Assembly: GCA_001899685.1 (NCBI GenBank)
Contig: MKWG01000013.1
Span: 75,638-139,637, forward strand
Length of the DNA: 64,000 nt
Source: Sphingobacteriales bacterium 44-15
GTDB taxonomy: Bacteria > Bacteroidota > Bacteroidia > Chitinophagales > Chitinophagaceae
Reading direction: 5' to 3'
The position numbers were made by a program, and so were the translations under genes. The notes beneath the pieces were generated by a model, which saw only the letters and a program-made list of their open reading frames with translations, did not search any database and was not told where the DNA came from. This document shows, one piece after another, positions 35,522-44,620 of the stretch (the first letter of the stretch is position 1; each line of letters opens with the position of its first letter).

Positions 35522-35777
35522 TTAGAAAAAGATATCCACGAATTCCAGCAGTCCGCAAGTGGATTGATTTATGAATACAACAAAGCCACGAATGCACGAA
35601 TAAATTATAATAAAATACATTAGTGTATTCGTAGCTTTGTTCCCTTTTGTTGTACAGAATGCACGAATAAAATTATCAAGATACATTCGTGCATCCGTGG
35701 CTATATCTTCTTCACTTGCCCACGGCATGACACTGATAGCTCATAGCCGATACCTGACTGCTGATAGCTCCCTCCTT
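35522..35777. repeat. Long palindrome and word repeats
   Basis: AGCCACGAATGCACGAATA near 35583 is answered by TTCGTGCATCCGTGGCT near 35685-35702, with inner GTGTATTCGTAGC. Then GATAGCTCATAGCCG and CTGATAGCTCC words and TTTCACTTCTCACGTTTGAC follow. It is non-coding and lies between two minus-strand genes. Confidence 0.6.
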
Positions 35778-36716
35778 TCACTTCTCACGTTTGACATCTG
35801 ACGTAGTATTAACCGGCTTAAGTGTTTGCAGGTAATTAAAAATTGCGGTCAGCTCGTCGTCTGTCATCCGCCCGTATGAATTCCAGGGCATAGGGCTGGC
35901 AGGGATCAGCCTGCCCATACGGAAACGGTCAATGAACATCTGTTTTGACCAGTGGAATATTCTTCCGCCGGGGTCGGGAGTAAGGTTGGGCGTAATGAAT
36001 CCGTCTACTTCACCGCCTCCCGCAAAAGGCTCTCCTGTGAATTTTCCTGAGATATTGCGTTTGGTGTGGCATCCGTTGCATTCTGCTATGCTCAGGGCAA
36101 GATAGCGGCCATATGCTGCCGTAGTATCCTGCTTTACTTTTCCTGGCACTTCTTCCGAAGGACCTACCGGTTGCACCAGCAATGCTTTTACTATTTTTCC
36201 CATAATATTTAATTCGTGTTGGGGCACGGCATTCCTCACAGGCTTTTGGGTTCTCAGGTAAGAAATAATGGCAGTAAGGTCCTCATCACTGGCATTGTGA
36301 AAAGGCATGAAGTCGTATACTACCGTTCCGTCGGGGTGAACACCGTATCTTAATGCCCGGGCAATAGCTGCATCGGTGTATTTCCCGATGCCTGTAGCTG
36401 TATCGCCGGTGAGATTTTTTGAATAGATATTGCCCAGGGGAAGCTTAAAGACCACTCCTCCCGACAAAGGCACTTCCTGCCCAAGACCGATCAGTGAATC
36501 TGCATTTGTACGACTATGGCAGTCTATGCAATGCGCTCCTCCGTATACCAGGTGCCTTCCCCTTGCGACTACAGCGCTGTCTGCAGATGCCTGTATAGCG
36601 GGAAATGGAGCATCGTATTTTATATTTTGCCTTGAAAGGACAATAACTGCCAGCCCGCCCGCTAATACGAGCAGGACTATTGCTGTCCACTTTATTATTT
36701 TTTTGATCCTGCGCAT
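35778..36716 (-). CDS. Membrane-anchored diheme c-type cytochrome
   Basis: The 312-residue protein has one N-terminal membrane anchor (about 8-28) and two cytochrome c domains. The haem sites are CIDCH (63-67) and CNGCH (about 214-218); probable axial methionines lie in FMPFHN and SPMPWNSYG. The layout is that of the membrane-bound cytochromes associated with periplasmic dehydrogenases, though no dehydrogenase gene is adjacent. It carries electrons on the periplasmic side of the inner membrane. Confidence 0.9.
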   Translation of the reverse strand: MRRIKKIIKWTAIVLLVLAGGLAVIVLSRQNIKYDAPFPAIQASADSAVVARGRHLVYGGAHCIDCHSRTNADSLIGLGQEVPLSGGVVFKLPLGNIYSKNLTGDTATGIGKYTDAAIARALRYGVHPDGTVVYDFMPFHNASDEDLTAIISYLRTQKPVRNAVPQHELNIMGKIVKALLVQPVGPSEEVPGKVKQDTTAAYGRYLALSIAECNGCHTKRNISGKFTGEPFAGGGEVDGFITPNLTPDPGGRIFHWSKQMFIDRFRMGRLIPASPMPWNSYGRMTDDELTAIFNYLQTLKPVNTTSDVKREK

Positions 36717-37058
36717 ATAATTTTTTTTGCGACTGCAAATTATCTGCGCGGTAATGAGAGCGCAAGGCGGTGTGGTGTGAACTGCTAATAGTGTGTGGTG
36801 AATTGGTGAATAGAGACGTGAGCGGTGAAATGTGAGAGGTGAAACGTGAGAAGGTTTTAGCTTACACCTTATGCCCTACACCCTATCCTGCTATGGCCCG
36901 TGCCTCAAGAAACATTCCGGGGTTTGGTTTTGAACCACGAAGGCACAGAGACACAAAGATGCACAAAGGGCCCATGAAAAAGGTAATGATCCGGAAAAAA
37001 TCCTTACCTTAATAAGAGCTTGTATTGATCAATATTTCATTATTTAAACCTGTCTGCC
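36717..37058. other. 342-bp gap with word repeats
   Basis: It contains GTGAATTGGTGAATAG, GAGACGTGAGCGGTGAAATG, GTGAGAGGTGAAACGTGAG, TTACACCTTATGCCC and the phrase GAACCACGAAGGCAC..GAGACACAAAG, which recurs at 38214-38240. No gene is visible. Confidence 0.55.
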
Positions 37059-38210
37059 ATGCTGCTGTATATTTTAGTCAAGCTGTTTTTGCAAATATTT
37101 TGTACCGGAACAGCTTCATTTCAAGAACAGGTCATTGATAATAATATTTCCATCGGCTACGGTATCGCGCTGGGTGATGTAGACGGTGATGGTAAGCCTG
37201 ATATCCTGCTCGCTGATAAAAAACAGTTCGTATGGTATCGCAATGGCGACTGGAAAAGATTTGTGATGGTGGATAATCTTACAGGGCATGATAACGTATG
37301 TATTGCCGCTGCCGATATTACAGGCGATGGTATGGTGGAAGTAGCAGTTGGCGCTCAATGGAATCCCGGGGAAACAAGCGACGCTGCACAATCCGGGTCG
37401 GTGCATTACCTGGTACGTCCCAACGACCCTACTCAATTGTGGCAGCCGGTGGAGCTGCATCATGAAACAACCATCCACCGTATGAAATGGGTAAAATTTT
37501 CTGATGGCAAATATTATCTCGTTGTTGTTCCTTTACATGGTAAAGACAATAAAGATGGTGCGGGACAGGGCGTAAAGATACTTGCATACCAGTTCCCGGG
37601 AGATGTAAGGGGCTCGTGGAAGATCACAGCGCTCGACACCACGCTTCATCTCACACATAATTTTGAGAATGTTATTGCCGGCGATACCAGGCAAAACGGG
37701 TTATATGTCGCTTCGAAAGAAGGTATAAAATTTATACATAGAGATATATCCCGTGCCACCGTGGCGGCGAAGGATATACCGGGAACAGGCAACAGCGCCG
37801 GGGAAGTGAGGGCAGGATATTTTGCTTCCGGCAAACAACTGATCGCCACCATTGAGCCTATGCACGGAACGGCTGTAGTAGCCTATTTACGGGATGATAA
37901 AGCGACCCAAAGGGTAGTACTTGACGATAAGGTAAAGGAAGGGCATGCACTGGCAGTGGCAGATTTTTCGGGGGACGGGCAACCGGAGATAGTAGCGGGC
38001 TGGCGGTCGCCGGACGTTAACGGAGAAGTGGGAATAAAGCTGTACACCTGCAGGGATGGGGAGGGAAAAGCATGGTACCCGGAATGGATAGACCGCAATG
38101 GCATGGCATGCGAAGATCTGCAGGTAATGGATATGAACGGCGACGGTAAACCTGATATAGTTGCCTCGGGAAGAGCTACAAAAAACCTGAAGATTTACTG
38201 GAAGTTATAA
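37059..38210 (+). CDS. FG-GAP/VCBS-repeat secreted protein
   Basis: The 383-residue exported protein is a beta-propeller built of FG-GAP repeats with calcium-loop motifs: DVDGDGKPDILLAD (about 40-53), ADITGDGMVEVAVGA (about 87-101), ADFSGDGQPEIVAG (about 302-315) and MDMNGDGKPDIVASG (about 362-376). Such proteins act at the cell surface or outside; here no catalytic domain is attached. The substrate or partner is unknown. It is a single-gene unit with word repeats on each side. Confidence 0.85.
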   Translation: MLLYILVKLFLQIFCTGTASFQEQVIDNNISIGYGIALGDVDGDGKPDILLADKKQFVWYRNGDWKRFVMVDNLTGHDNVCIAAADITGDGMVEVAVGAQWNPGETSDAAQSGSVHYLVRPNDPTQLWQPVELHHETTIHRMKWVKFSDGKYYLVVVPLHGKDNKDGAGQGVKILAYQFPGDVRGSWKITALDTTLHLTHNFENVIAGDTRQNGLYVASKEGIKFIHRDISRATVAAKDIPGTGNSAGEVRAGYFASGKQLIATIEPMHGTAVVAYLRDDKATQRVVLDDKVKEGHALAVADFSGDGQPEIVAGWRSPDVNGEVGIKLYTCRDGEGKAWYPEWIDRNGMACEDLQVMDMNGDGKPDIVASGRATKNLKIYWKL

Positions 38211-38370
38211 TTTGAACCACGAAGGCACTGAGACACAAAGTTTCACAAAGAAAGTGTTGTATGCTTTGTACCTCCTTCCGGGACTTTGGTTATAGTGTGA
38301 CTGGCATGAATTGGCAACCTTTCTGCTAAGCCTTATCTTTGTGCTCCTGATTAACAGATAAAGCGCAGTT

Positions 38371-39552
38371 ATGCCAGAGAGAGCATTGATAGCCGAAGCA
38401 TTACTTTCCCAGCCGTCCTTATTACCTGAGTTACGCATTGCAGGAGAAAAAGTGTTGAACAAAGAGCGCCTTACCGAAGAAGACGGCGTCGTGCTTTTTG
38501 AGAAGGCCAGCCTTCCTTTTGTGGGCATCCTGGCCAATCTTGTGCGGGAGCGGTTGCATGGCGATACAACTTATTTCAACCGCAATTTTCATATAGAGCC
38601 TACTAATGTCTGTGTGTTTTCCTGCAAGTTTTGCTCTTATTCACGGCTATATGCCAAAAGAGAAGAGGGGTGGGAGCTAAGCACTGAGCAGATGATGCAT
38701 ATTGTGCGCAGCTATGATGGCAAACCGGTAACGGAGGTGCACATAGTAGGAGGAGTACATCCCCGGATGACCATGCAGTTTTTTATGGACCTGATGCGAC
38801 AGATCAAGGCGCACCGCCCGGAGCTGCATATTAAGGGCTATACACCGGTAGAGCTGGACTATATGTTCCGTAAGGCAAAGGTTAGTCCGGAAGAAGGCAT
38901 GAAGCTGATGCATGAGGCGGGGCTCGATTCATTGCCCGGGGGCGGTGCAGAAATATTTCATCCTGAGATCCGCCAGCAGATTTGTGCCGATAAGGTAGAC
39001 GCCGAAGGCTGGCTGCGCATACACGAAGCTGCGCACAATCTTGGAATGCACACTAATGCTACCATGCTGTACGGGCATATTGAAAAATACTGGCACAGGA
39101 TAGATCACATGAAACGGCTCCGCGACCTGCAGGATAAAACAGGCGGCTTTAATACTTTTATACCATTGAAGTTCCGCAATCATGATAATGAAATGAGCAA
39201 TGTGCCCGAATCGTCGGTAATAGAAGATATGAAGATGTACGCGGTGGCGCGTTTGTTCATGGATAATTTCCCTCACCTTAAGGCGTACTGGCCAATGCTT
39301 GGAAGGCAGAACGCGCAGCTTACCCTGTCTTTTGGCGTAAACGATATTGACGGTACTATTGATGATACCACCAAAATTTATTCGATGGCTGGCAGCGAGG
39401 AACAGAATCCTGCGATGAGCACCACCGAGCTGGTTGCCTTGATAAAGCAGGTGAACAGGAAACCCGTGGAAAGAGATACTCTGTATAATGTGATAAAGGA
39501 TTACACAGATACGGCTCCGGGATCAGAAGTTTTGACTGAAGTATTACATTAG
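38371..39552 (+). CDS. mqnE: Aminofutalosine synthase MqnE (radical SAM)
   Basis: The 393-residue radical SAM enzyme joins 3-[(1-carboxyvinyl)oxy]benzoate and SAM to form aminodeoxyfutalosine, in the futalosine route to menaquinone. The Fe-S site is CX3CX2C at C81, C85 and C88 (EPTNVCVFSCKFCSYSR). Further marks are VHIVGGVHPRMTMQFFMDLM, LPGGGAEIFHPEIR and FNTFIPLKFRNHDNEMSNV. Length and motifs match MqnE rather than MqnC. The rest of the pathway is not in this window. The gene overlaps the convergent GIN-domain gene by 4 bp. Confidence 0.93.
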   Translation: MPERALIAEALLSQPSLLPELRIAGEKVLNKERLTEEDGVVLFEKASLPFVGILANLVRERLHGDTTYFNRNFHIEPTNVCVFSCKFCSYSRLYAKREEGWELSTEQMMHIVRSYDGKPVTEVHIVGGVHPRMTMQFFMDLMRQIKAHRPELHIKGYTPVELDYMFRKAKVSPEEGMKLMHEAGLDSLPGGGAEIFHPEIRQQICADKVDAEGWLRIHEAAHNLGMHTNATMLYGHIEKYWHRIDHMKRLRDLQDKTGGFNTFIPLKFRNHDNEMSNVPESSVIEDMKMYAVARLFMDNFPHLKAYWPMLGRQNAQLTLSFGVNDIDGTIDDTTKIYSMAGSEEQNPAMSTTELVALIKQVNRKPVERDTLYNVIKDYTDTAPGSEVLTEVLH

Positions 39553-40259
39553 TCGGCAGCGCTGATACTGCCACTCCCGTGGGTAACCGAAGAAACGGAA
39601 CCGCCTCCGCTATACCTGATATTTCCGCTGCCATTAATGGTGGCATCTATTTTTATACTTGCAAATACTTTAATATCTCCGCTGCCCAAAGTGGTTGCTT
39701 TTGCATTTTCAGATTTGAGCTCCCCGGCGTCAATGTTCCCGCTGCCCATAGTGTTGCAGGAAATGTTTTTAGTATTCCCCGAAAGGTAAATGCTGCCTGA
39801 GCCTGTTGTCTTGGCTTTTATTTTAGGCGCATCCACTTCCAGCCTGATATTACCCGACCCCATTACGCCGATCTCCATTTCGTCGTTATTTACAAACCTG
39901 CCTTCACCTGTAATGTCGCCGGAGCCGAGAATTTCCACATCTTCGAGCGAGGCGGTGGTGATATATACATTAAGATCCTCGTGGGTATTGATATTGACAT
40001 TGTTTTTGTATTTGACTACCAGGTTGCCATCGTCAATATAGGTCTCTACATACGGAAGAATGTTTTCTTCTCCTTTTATTTCCACTGATTGCTTATCTCC
40101 GGCTTTTACATCAATATTCATACCCCCCATGAGCTTAATTCCCCTGAACGATCCTGTGTTTCTTGATTCGGAAACCACATTGCCGTTTCCGTTCACGGTT
40201 TCGTGATTACAGGAAAATATACATACAGCTAATGTGCATAACAGAAGTAAACGCTTCAT
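39549..40259 (-). CDS. Head GIN-domain lipoprotein (DUF2807)
   Basis: The 236-residue product has a lipoprotein signal with C17 (CIFSCNHETVNGNGN). The body is a right-handed beta-helix-like DUF2807 domain with repeated short rungs: MGGMNIDVKAGDKQSVEIKG, EDVEILGSGDITGEGRF, MGVMGSGNIRLEV-like IGVMGSGNIRLEVDA, TTGSGSIYLSG and a last GSGNIRYSGGGSVSSVTHGS. It is probably at the outer membrane. The function is unknown. I choose the ATG at 40259 rather than the codon three earlier, as it puts the signal at the N-terminus. It overlaps the 3' end of mqnE. Confidence 0.85.
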   Translation of the reverse strand: MKRLLLLCTLAVCIFSCNHETVNGNGNVVSESRNTGSFRGIKLMGGMNIDVKAGDKQSVEIKGEENILPYVETYIDDGNLVVKYKNNVNINTHEDLNVYITTASLEDVEILGSGDITGEGRFVNNDEMEIGVMGSGNIRLEVDAPKIKAKTTGSGSIYLSGNTKNISCNTMGSGNIDAGELKSENAKATTLGSGDIKVFASIKIDATINGSGNIRYSGGGSVSSVTHGSGSISAAD

Positions 40260-40454
40260 GACATACATTTTAGGATATCAAACCTACATAAAAATCCGGT
40301 GGGGGAGGAGAAAAAGGGATAAAAGGCAGTATTCGGGGTTCAGTGTTAAGGTATCAAAAAGCAGGCCGCAAAAAAGTGAAATTTTTATGGTTCCGTCCAC
40401 AGTATCGCTATCAGGCTGCTGTTGCCACGCCCGCCTGTACCATTCGGGCAGACC

Positions 40455-40488
40455 CGCTTGTACTGCAGGTACAATATTGAGCAGCGAT
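40455..40488. repeat. 34-bp exact repeat, copy 1
   Basis: This sequence (starting CGCTTGTACTGCAGGTACAA, ending GAGCAGCGAT) is identical to 57934-57967. Here it is followed by GCTGCGGCGCAGTATTGT, which pairs with ACAATATTG to make a hairpin. It lies just past the end of a truncated secreted-protein gene. Confidence 0.7.
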
Positions 40489-40505
40489 GCTGCGGCGCAG
40501 TATTG

Positions 40506-40721
40506 TCATAGAATAGTACCAATAAAAGCATTGTTTTTTTGTCCAGCCGGAAATAAGAGCTTTACATGGCTTTCAACTCCCCAAAGCGGATATCCTTCAT
40601 TTAATGCAAAATCTATAGAACCGGTTACTTCCAACTGAGATTTTTTTGCCTGCTGTGCATTTAAAGAATAACTATAAACAAGTAAGCAAAACAGAATAAA
40701 GGCTGAAGGTTTAAGTAACAT
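40506..40721 (-). CDS. Short secreted protein, probably truncated
   Basis: The 71 residues comprise a signal peptide (1-22, ending LNAQ) and about 49 residues beginning QAKKSQLEVTGSIDFALNEG, reading like the first strands of a beta-barrel or beta-sandwich envelope protein. The frame stops at FIGTIL, 18 bases from a repeat shared with 57934-57967, so the 3' part of the gene has probably been replaced by that element. I recognise no family. Confidence 0.45.
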   Translation of the reverse strand: MLLKPSAFILFCLLVYSYSLNAQQAKKSQLEVTGSIDFALNEGYPLWGVESHVKLLFPAGQKNNAFIGTIL

Positions 40722-40763
40722 GGATAAAAAAAATACAGCTGACGTTAAGCTGTCTGCCGGTTT

Positions 40764-41852
40764 TTATCTCTCATTCAGCAGCCGCTCAAGTATTATACAA
40801 AATATGTCTGCGTTTTGCGCCATTTGTAATGTTGGACTTTTGCCTGTTTCCCTGCCAATTGCTACACCATCTGTATGAGGTGTAAAGTCTAAAATTTTGT
40901 CAATACGGATGTTAGCGTTCTTCTTCATTCCCGTAAAGATTATTCTTTTGTTTGTCAGGTATAGCGTTCCCGTGTCAATGAGCTTCATGGTGTCTACACT
41001 ATAACTTTGAGGCTGGTAGCTTCCTGAGCGTAAATAAAACCCTTTCGCTAATTTAAAGCTTGTTGAATAACCACTATAGCTTACCCGTTGCCTTACGCTG
41101 CGAAGCTCATGCCAATTCACGTTTGATATTTTAACATGACAAACCTCGGACTTTTGAATAGCTATATCCGGCTGAATGACCGGCAAATCCAAATTTTCTA
41201 ATGCCCAGTATAGCTTTAGCTTTCCAAGCTGCTCTTTTGTTTGGTCATTAAGCTGAATGTTTACGTTCAGGCTGCAGGCAATAGCCTGCAGCTCTTGTTC
41301 TTCGGCTGGCGAAAGGCGCTGGTCTGCCACCATCTGAGCCACGTAATTTTCAACAAATGCTGTTCTTGTTTCTGATGAAATTTTGTCGGCAAGCTGTTTT
41401 GGAAGCCGTAGCGTGGTTTCCAGTTTTGCTAAAAAATCTTCCTCCGCTTTTGTCAGCCTTCCGTCTGCTACTGCTTCCCGGAATGATTTTTTGTAAATGA
41501 TCTCCCCAAGTTTTGTGTGTAGTTTATCAATAGTCTTATCATCCAAATAAAGTACCTGCTTTAAATGATTGAGCTCTTTTAGTTCATCGTCATTGATCAC
41601 CTTGTCTGCAAGGCAATGATTCAGGTAAACAGCATAAAACTCTTCAAGGTTCAGTTTAAATTCTTTGCGAAGATTAAGCCGGTATTTACCCTCAATTGCT
41701 TCAATATCCCTTTGCGAAATGTTCAATACAGGTTTTGCAGCTAAAAGATTATTGAGCTCAATTACTGCATTTTCCTGCGGGACTTGTTTGAAGAGCTTTT
41801 GAAAAAAACTCGTATCCGATAAAGGTCGCTGCTGGTATAAATTTCCGTTCAT
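40764..41852 (-). CDS. TerB-like / GRAM-like domain protein of unknown function
   Basis: The 362-residue protein has no signal or membrane segment. The middle (about 75-215) contains two helical, acidic segments like TerB tellurite-resistance domains: YLNHCLADKVINDDELKEL and NYVAQMVADQRLSPAEEQEL. The C-terminal 85 residues (MKLIDTGTLYLTNKRIIFTG, then IDKILDFTPHTDGVAI and FCIILERLL) follow the GRAM/PH-like pattern seen in small membrane-associated sensors. It is four bases downstream of a membrane TPR protein gene, so the two are co-expressed and probably work together at the inner membrane. The function is unknown. Confidence 0.7.
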   Translation of the reverse strand: MNGNLYQQRPLSDTSFFQKLFKQVPQENAVIELNNLLAAKPVLNISQRDIEAIEGKYRLNLRKEFKLNLEEFYAVYLNHCLADKVINDDELKELNHLKQVLYLDDKTIDKLHTKLGEIIYKKSFREAVADGRLTKAEEDFLAKLETTLRLPKQLADKISSETRTAFVENYVAQMVADQRLSPAEEQELQAIACSLNVNIQLNDQTKEQLGKLKLYWALENLDLPVIQPDIAIQKSEVCHVKISNVNWHELRSVRQRVSYSGYSTSFKLAKGFYLRSGSYQPQSYSVDTMKLIDTGTLYLTNKRIIFTGMKKNANIRIDKILDFTPHTDGVAIGRETGKSPTLQMAQNADIFCIILERLLNER

Positions 41853-41855
41853 TGC

Positions 41856-42791
41856 TTATTCATATTTTCTGTATTCTTCATAAACAGGTTCATTCCAGTT
41901 ACATACACCGCCGTGATTAGAACAGGCGCCTCTGCCGGTAGCATCTGAAGTAGTTCCATCGCAGCATCGTGTTACATGGTATGCCACCCGTTTTCGTATT
42001 GGATTTATTTTGTCGTGAAGCTTTTCTGCTTCAGTATTTCCTGATTGCACTAATAATTTCAGGTCGGTTACAGCCTCCTGTATCCTGCCTGTTTTGCTGT
42101 AGCAAATTGCGCGGTTGTATAAGAGTTCCGGGTTTGAAGGGTCTGAAGGTAAGAGCGTATTGATCTCGGACAAGGCGGACTCGTATTTTCCCGTTTCTAC
42201 TAAATCAAATGTTTTGATAGCTGCAATGCTTATTTTCTCTTTCTCAATTTGTTCTTTATCAGCCGGCAGAGCAGCAAAAGCTGTTGCATATTGAAGCTGC
42301 TTATTTGCTTCGTCAATTTTATGTTCTTTGGCTAAACGATTGCCCTGGTGTATATAAAAAGCTAAACTGTCTTTCCGTTGTTGTTCCTTTTCGTCAGCAA
42401 TTGCTTTCTCTTTTGCAGCTTTCTCAACGGTAAGTTTTTGTTGACGGGAAATTTGCTGGTCAACATCGTTGTAGTGGCTTGTCAACGGCATAGAACCAAT
42501 AAACAAAGCCGACGCTGTAATAGCTTTGATTGTAGGGGTAAGCCTGAATTTTAGTTTTCGTTCAATAAATTGATGTCCCGGTGGAATAAGGATCAAGCCT
42601 GTAAGTCCAAATATTAAAGTCATTAAAGGATGCCTGACGGCAGCTAATGCACCGGCAAGGAAAAATACTCCTGTTATCCAAAGAATGCTATCACGCAAGA
42701 AGTTTTTCTTTGCCGACCTGTAAAGGTTACCTTTAAAATAGCCAGGTAAAACCTTTGAGCTTTCAGGGATCAGGTTTGGAATATATCTCAT
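41856..42791 (-). CDS. Membrane TPR protein with C-terminal DUF3761-like cysteine motif
   Basis: The 311-residue protein has two or three membrane segments in its first 100 residues (WITGVFFLAGALAAV, LMTLIFGLTGLILIP, AITASALFIGSMPL), a charged coiled-coil-like stretch (about 110-150) and TPR-like helices (about 150-260; YESALSEINTLLPSDPSNPE). The end holds RCCDGTTSDATGRGACSNHG and GVCNW, with the pattern CCDG..S...GRGACS.HGGVC of DUF3761-like modules, which may bind metal or form disulfides. It is the first gene of a two-gene unit with the TerB-like gene four bases downstream. Confidence 0.7.
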   Translation of the reverse strand: MRYIPNLIPESSKVLPGYFKGNLYRSAKKNFLRDSILWITGVFFLAGALAAVRHPLMTLIFGLTGLILIPPGHQFIERKLKFRLTPTIKAITASALFIGSMPLTSHYNDVDQQISRQQKLTVEKAAKEKAIADEKEQQRKDSLAFYIHQGNRLAKEHKIDEANKQLQYATAFAALPADKEQIEKEKISIAAIKTFDLVETGKYESALSEINTLLPSDPSNPELLYNRAICYSKTGRIQEAVTDLKLLVQSGNTEAEKLHDKINPIRKRVAYHVTRCCDGTTSDATGRGACSNHGGVCNWNEPVYEEYRKYE

Positions 42792-43310
42792 ATTTGGGTT
42801 GTACTGTTTGTCTTTTCAGGGGGTGTCGTTAGATAGGCATAACGCTTAAATACAAGCGTAAAAGCGGATAACCAGGATATAGCTTTGCCACCTTTAGCTC
42901 CACACTGTATTCCTGTGATTACCTGCAAAATCAAGCATTACAACAACATAACGCCGGTAAAACCTGTATATTGAAAAAGCCATTAAAATTTTTTTAAATA
43001 CGGGTTTGGCTAGTGGCAGGCCCGCCTAAACGGACGGACAGGCAGTCAAAAGATTGAAAGACTTAAAGTGTATTCCAGTAGGTTCCAGGATAAGATGTTT
43101 TTTGATAATATCAAATATTAGGTCTTTATTTTGGTGATTTAATTAATCCCAAATAATGACCGTATCTGTATAGTAGTGCAGTATGATATTGCAGTTCCGT
43201 CTATCCTTGACTTTCGTGTTGTTATGGTTATAAGTAGCAGAAGTTTAGAGTACAAATATTGACCAAATGTAATTTGATGAATGATCACTTCAGTAGGAAA
43301 ATACAGATGA
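42792..43310. other. 519-bp gap, no gene seen
   Basis: The sequence is AT-rich with a small inverted repeat AACGCTTAAATACAAGCGT near 42842. A GGCAGGCCCGCC-type GC-rich block lies near 43013. I find no frame with protein character on either strand. Confidence 0.5.
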
Positions 43311-44618
43311 TCATTTCCCTCTTTTTATAAAAGCCGTTTGCGCCGGTGGCGAACTGTTTTTCTTTGCTGGGTCGCAAAAGCTGATGCCACCTCCCTTTTC
43401 ATATACCATGATGCCCGCTCTGCGGATCTCCGAATATACCTGTTGCCTGGAAGCCCGGTAACAGATAGTAGTATTGATGCGCAACTGCTCAGGGATGCAG
43501 TTAAGGCTCTCCACCTCAAACCCGCACCACCGGCTCATATCCACTACAAACTGCCGCAACGAAACGTTTTGGTAGTTCCGGGTCGCTTTTGTCCAGATCA
43601 GCGCTTCCCCAACATCATTATTGTGTTTAAAAAATATGGAATCCACTGTAGTGTCGTTGGTTTTATCGTAACTTTTAACAATGGTTTGATCTCCGGGGCA
43701 GTCCAGCTCTTTGCTGTGAATGCCCTGCCTGCTTAATATTGCAGCCCCACCGCTGATGAGTGTGGCCTTGGTATAACCGGGGAGTGCAAGTATGGCAAAA
43801 TTGCCACCGACGGTTTGCAACTGGCTGTTGGAGGTTTCCACTATCAGCTTTTCATGACTTCCTTTCCCCTGCGCTTCGATATAGGCTTCCCCGCTGATCT
43901 GCACATAACAGGTGTCCCGCCCCGGGCTGATAAAGAGGAGCTTCAGGGAAGAGCCTGCATCCAGGTGGATGCTAACGTTGCCCGGCAACTTAATGATATA
44001 TTGCCGGCGTGCCGGTGTAATCATTTCCACGAACCGGTCTCGTGCTGTATCCACGGGCATTATTCCCGGTAAAATGGTCACTGCCAGTACGCCCGTCACT
44101 TCCTGGCGGATGTCAAAGTTGTTGATCCGTGTAACCAGCCCGGTAGTACTGCTGTCAACGGCTAAAACGGCAGTATCGCCCCACCGGACGGTGCAGGCAA
44201 ACTCAGATCTCGGTATTTCTCCCGGGGAGGATATATCTCCGCAACTGCCTGTTGCATTGCTGCCTGGCCATTTTTCTAATATAAAATGATTGACTGTTAT
44301 CACCAGCAGCAGTAATAGGCAGACAGTTCCCGCCACCTTACCATATAACAATATTTTTTTGTTACGCCGTATGCGCTGTGCGTCGCTGATGATCTTTGCA
44401 AAATCAGGCTCCCAGCCTTTTAAAGCACTGACCGGCTCCTGCTTTCCCATAGCATACAATACTTCTGCGGTCATGTCAAGCAGTTCATCTTCTTCATATA
44501 TTTTCCAGCAGGCTTTCAGCCGCTCAAGCTCACCCCCCGTTATAGCGCCTTCTATATATTTTTTGATCAGTTCTTTAACGTAACCAGATTGGTGGATCAT
44601 TGTAATTGCTTTTGACAT
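43311..44618 (-). CDS. FecR-family anti-sigma factor (DUF4880/FecR/DUF4974)
   Basis: The 435-residue protein has a cytoplasmic N-terminal helical part (about 1-90, binding sigma), one membrane segment (about 88-110; GTVCLLLLLVITVNHF), a FecR beta domain (about 195-300; RRQYIIKLPGNVSIHLDAGS, VQISGEAYIEAQGKGSHEKL, VGGNFAILALPGY) and a C-terminal DUF4974 module (about 355-420; VVDMSRWCGFEVESLN). It binds and controls the sigma factor encoded just upstream, receiving a signal from an outer-membrane transducer. The ATG at 44618 follows the sigma stop by two bases. The SusC here lacks an STN domain, so its signal source is unclear. Confidence 0.92.
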   Translation of the reverse strand: MSKAITMIHQSGYVKELIKKYIEGAITGGELERLKACWKIYEEDELLDMTAEVLYAMGKQEPVSALKGWEPDFAKIISDAQRIRRNKKILLYGKVAGTVCLLLLLVITVNHFILEKWPGSNATGSCGDISSPGEIPRSEFACTVRWGDTAVLAVDSSTTGLVTRINNFDIRQEVTGVLAVTILPGIMPVDTARDRFVEMITPARRQYIIKLPGNVSIHLDAGSSLKLLFISPGRDTCYVQISGEAYIEAQGKGSHEKLIVETSNSQLQTVGGNFAILALPGYTKATLISGGAAILSRQGIHSKELDCPGDQTIVKSYDKTNDTTVDSIFFKHNNDVGEALIWTKATRNYQNVSLRQFVVDMSRWCGFEVESLNCIPEQLRINTTICYRASRQQVYSEIRRAGIMVYEKGGGISFCDPAKKNSSPPAQTAFIKRGK

Positions 44619-44620
44619 CC

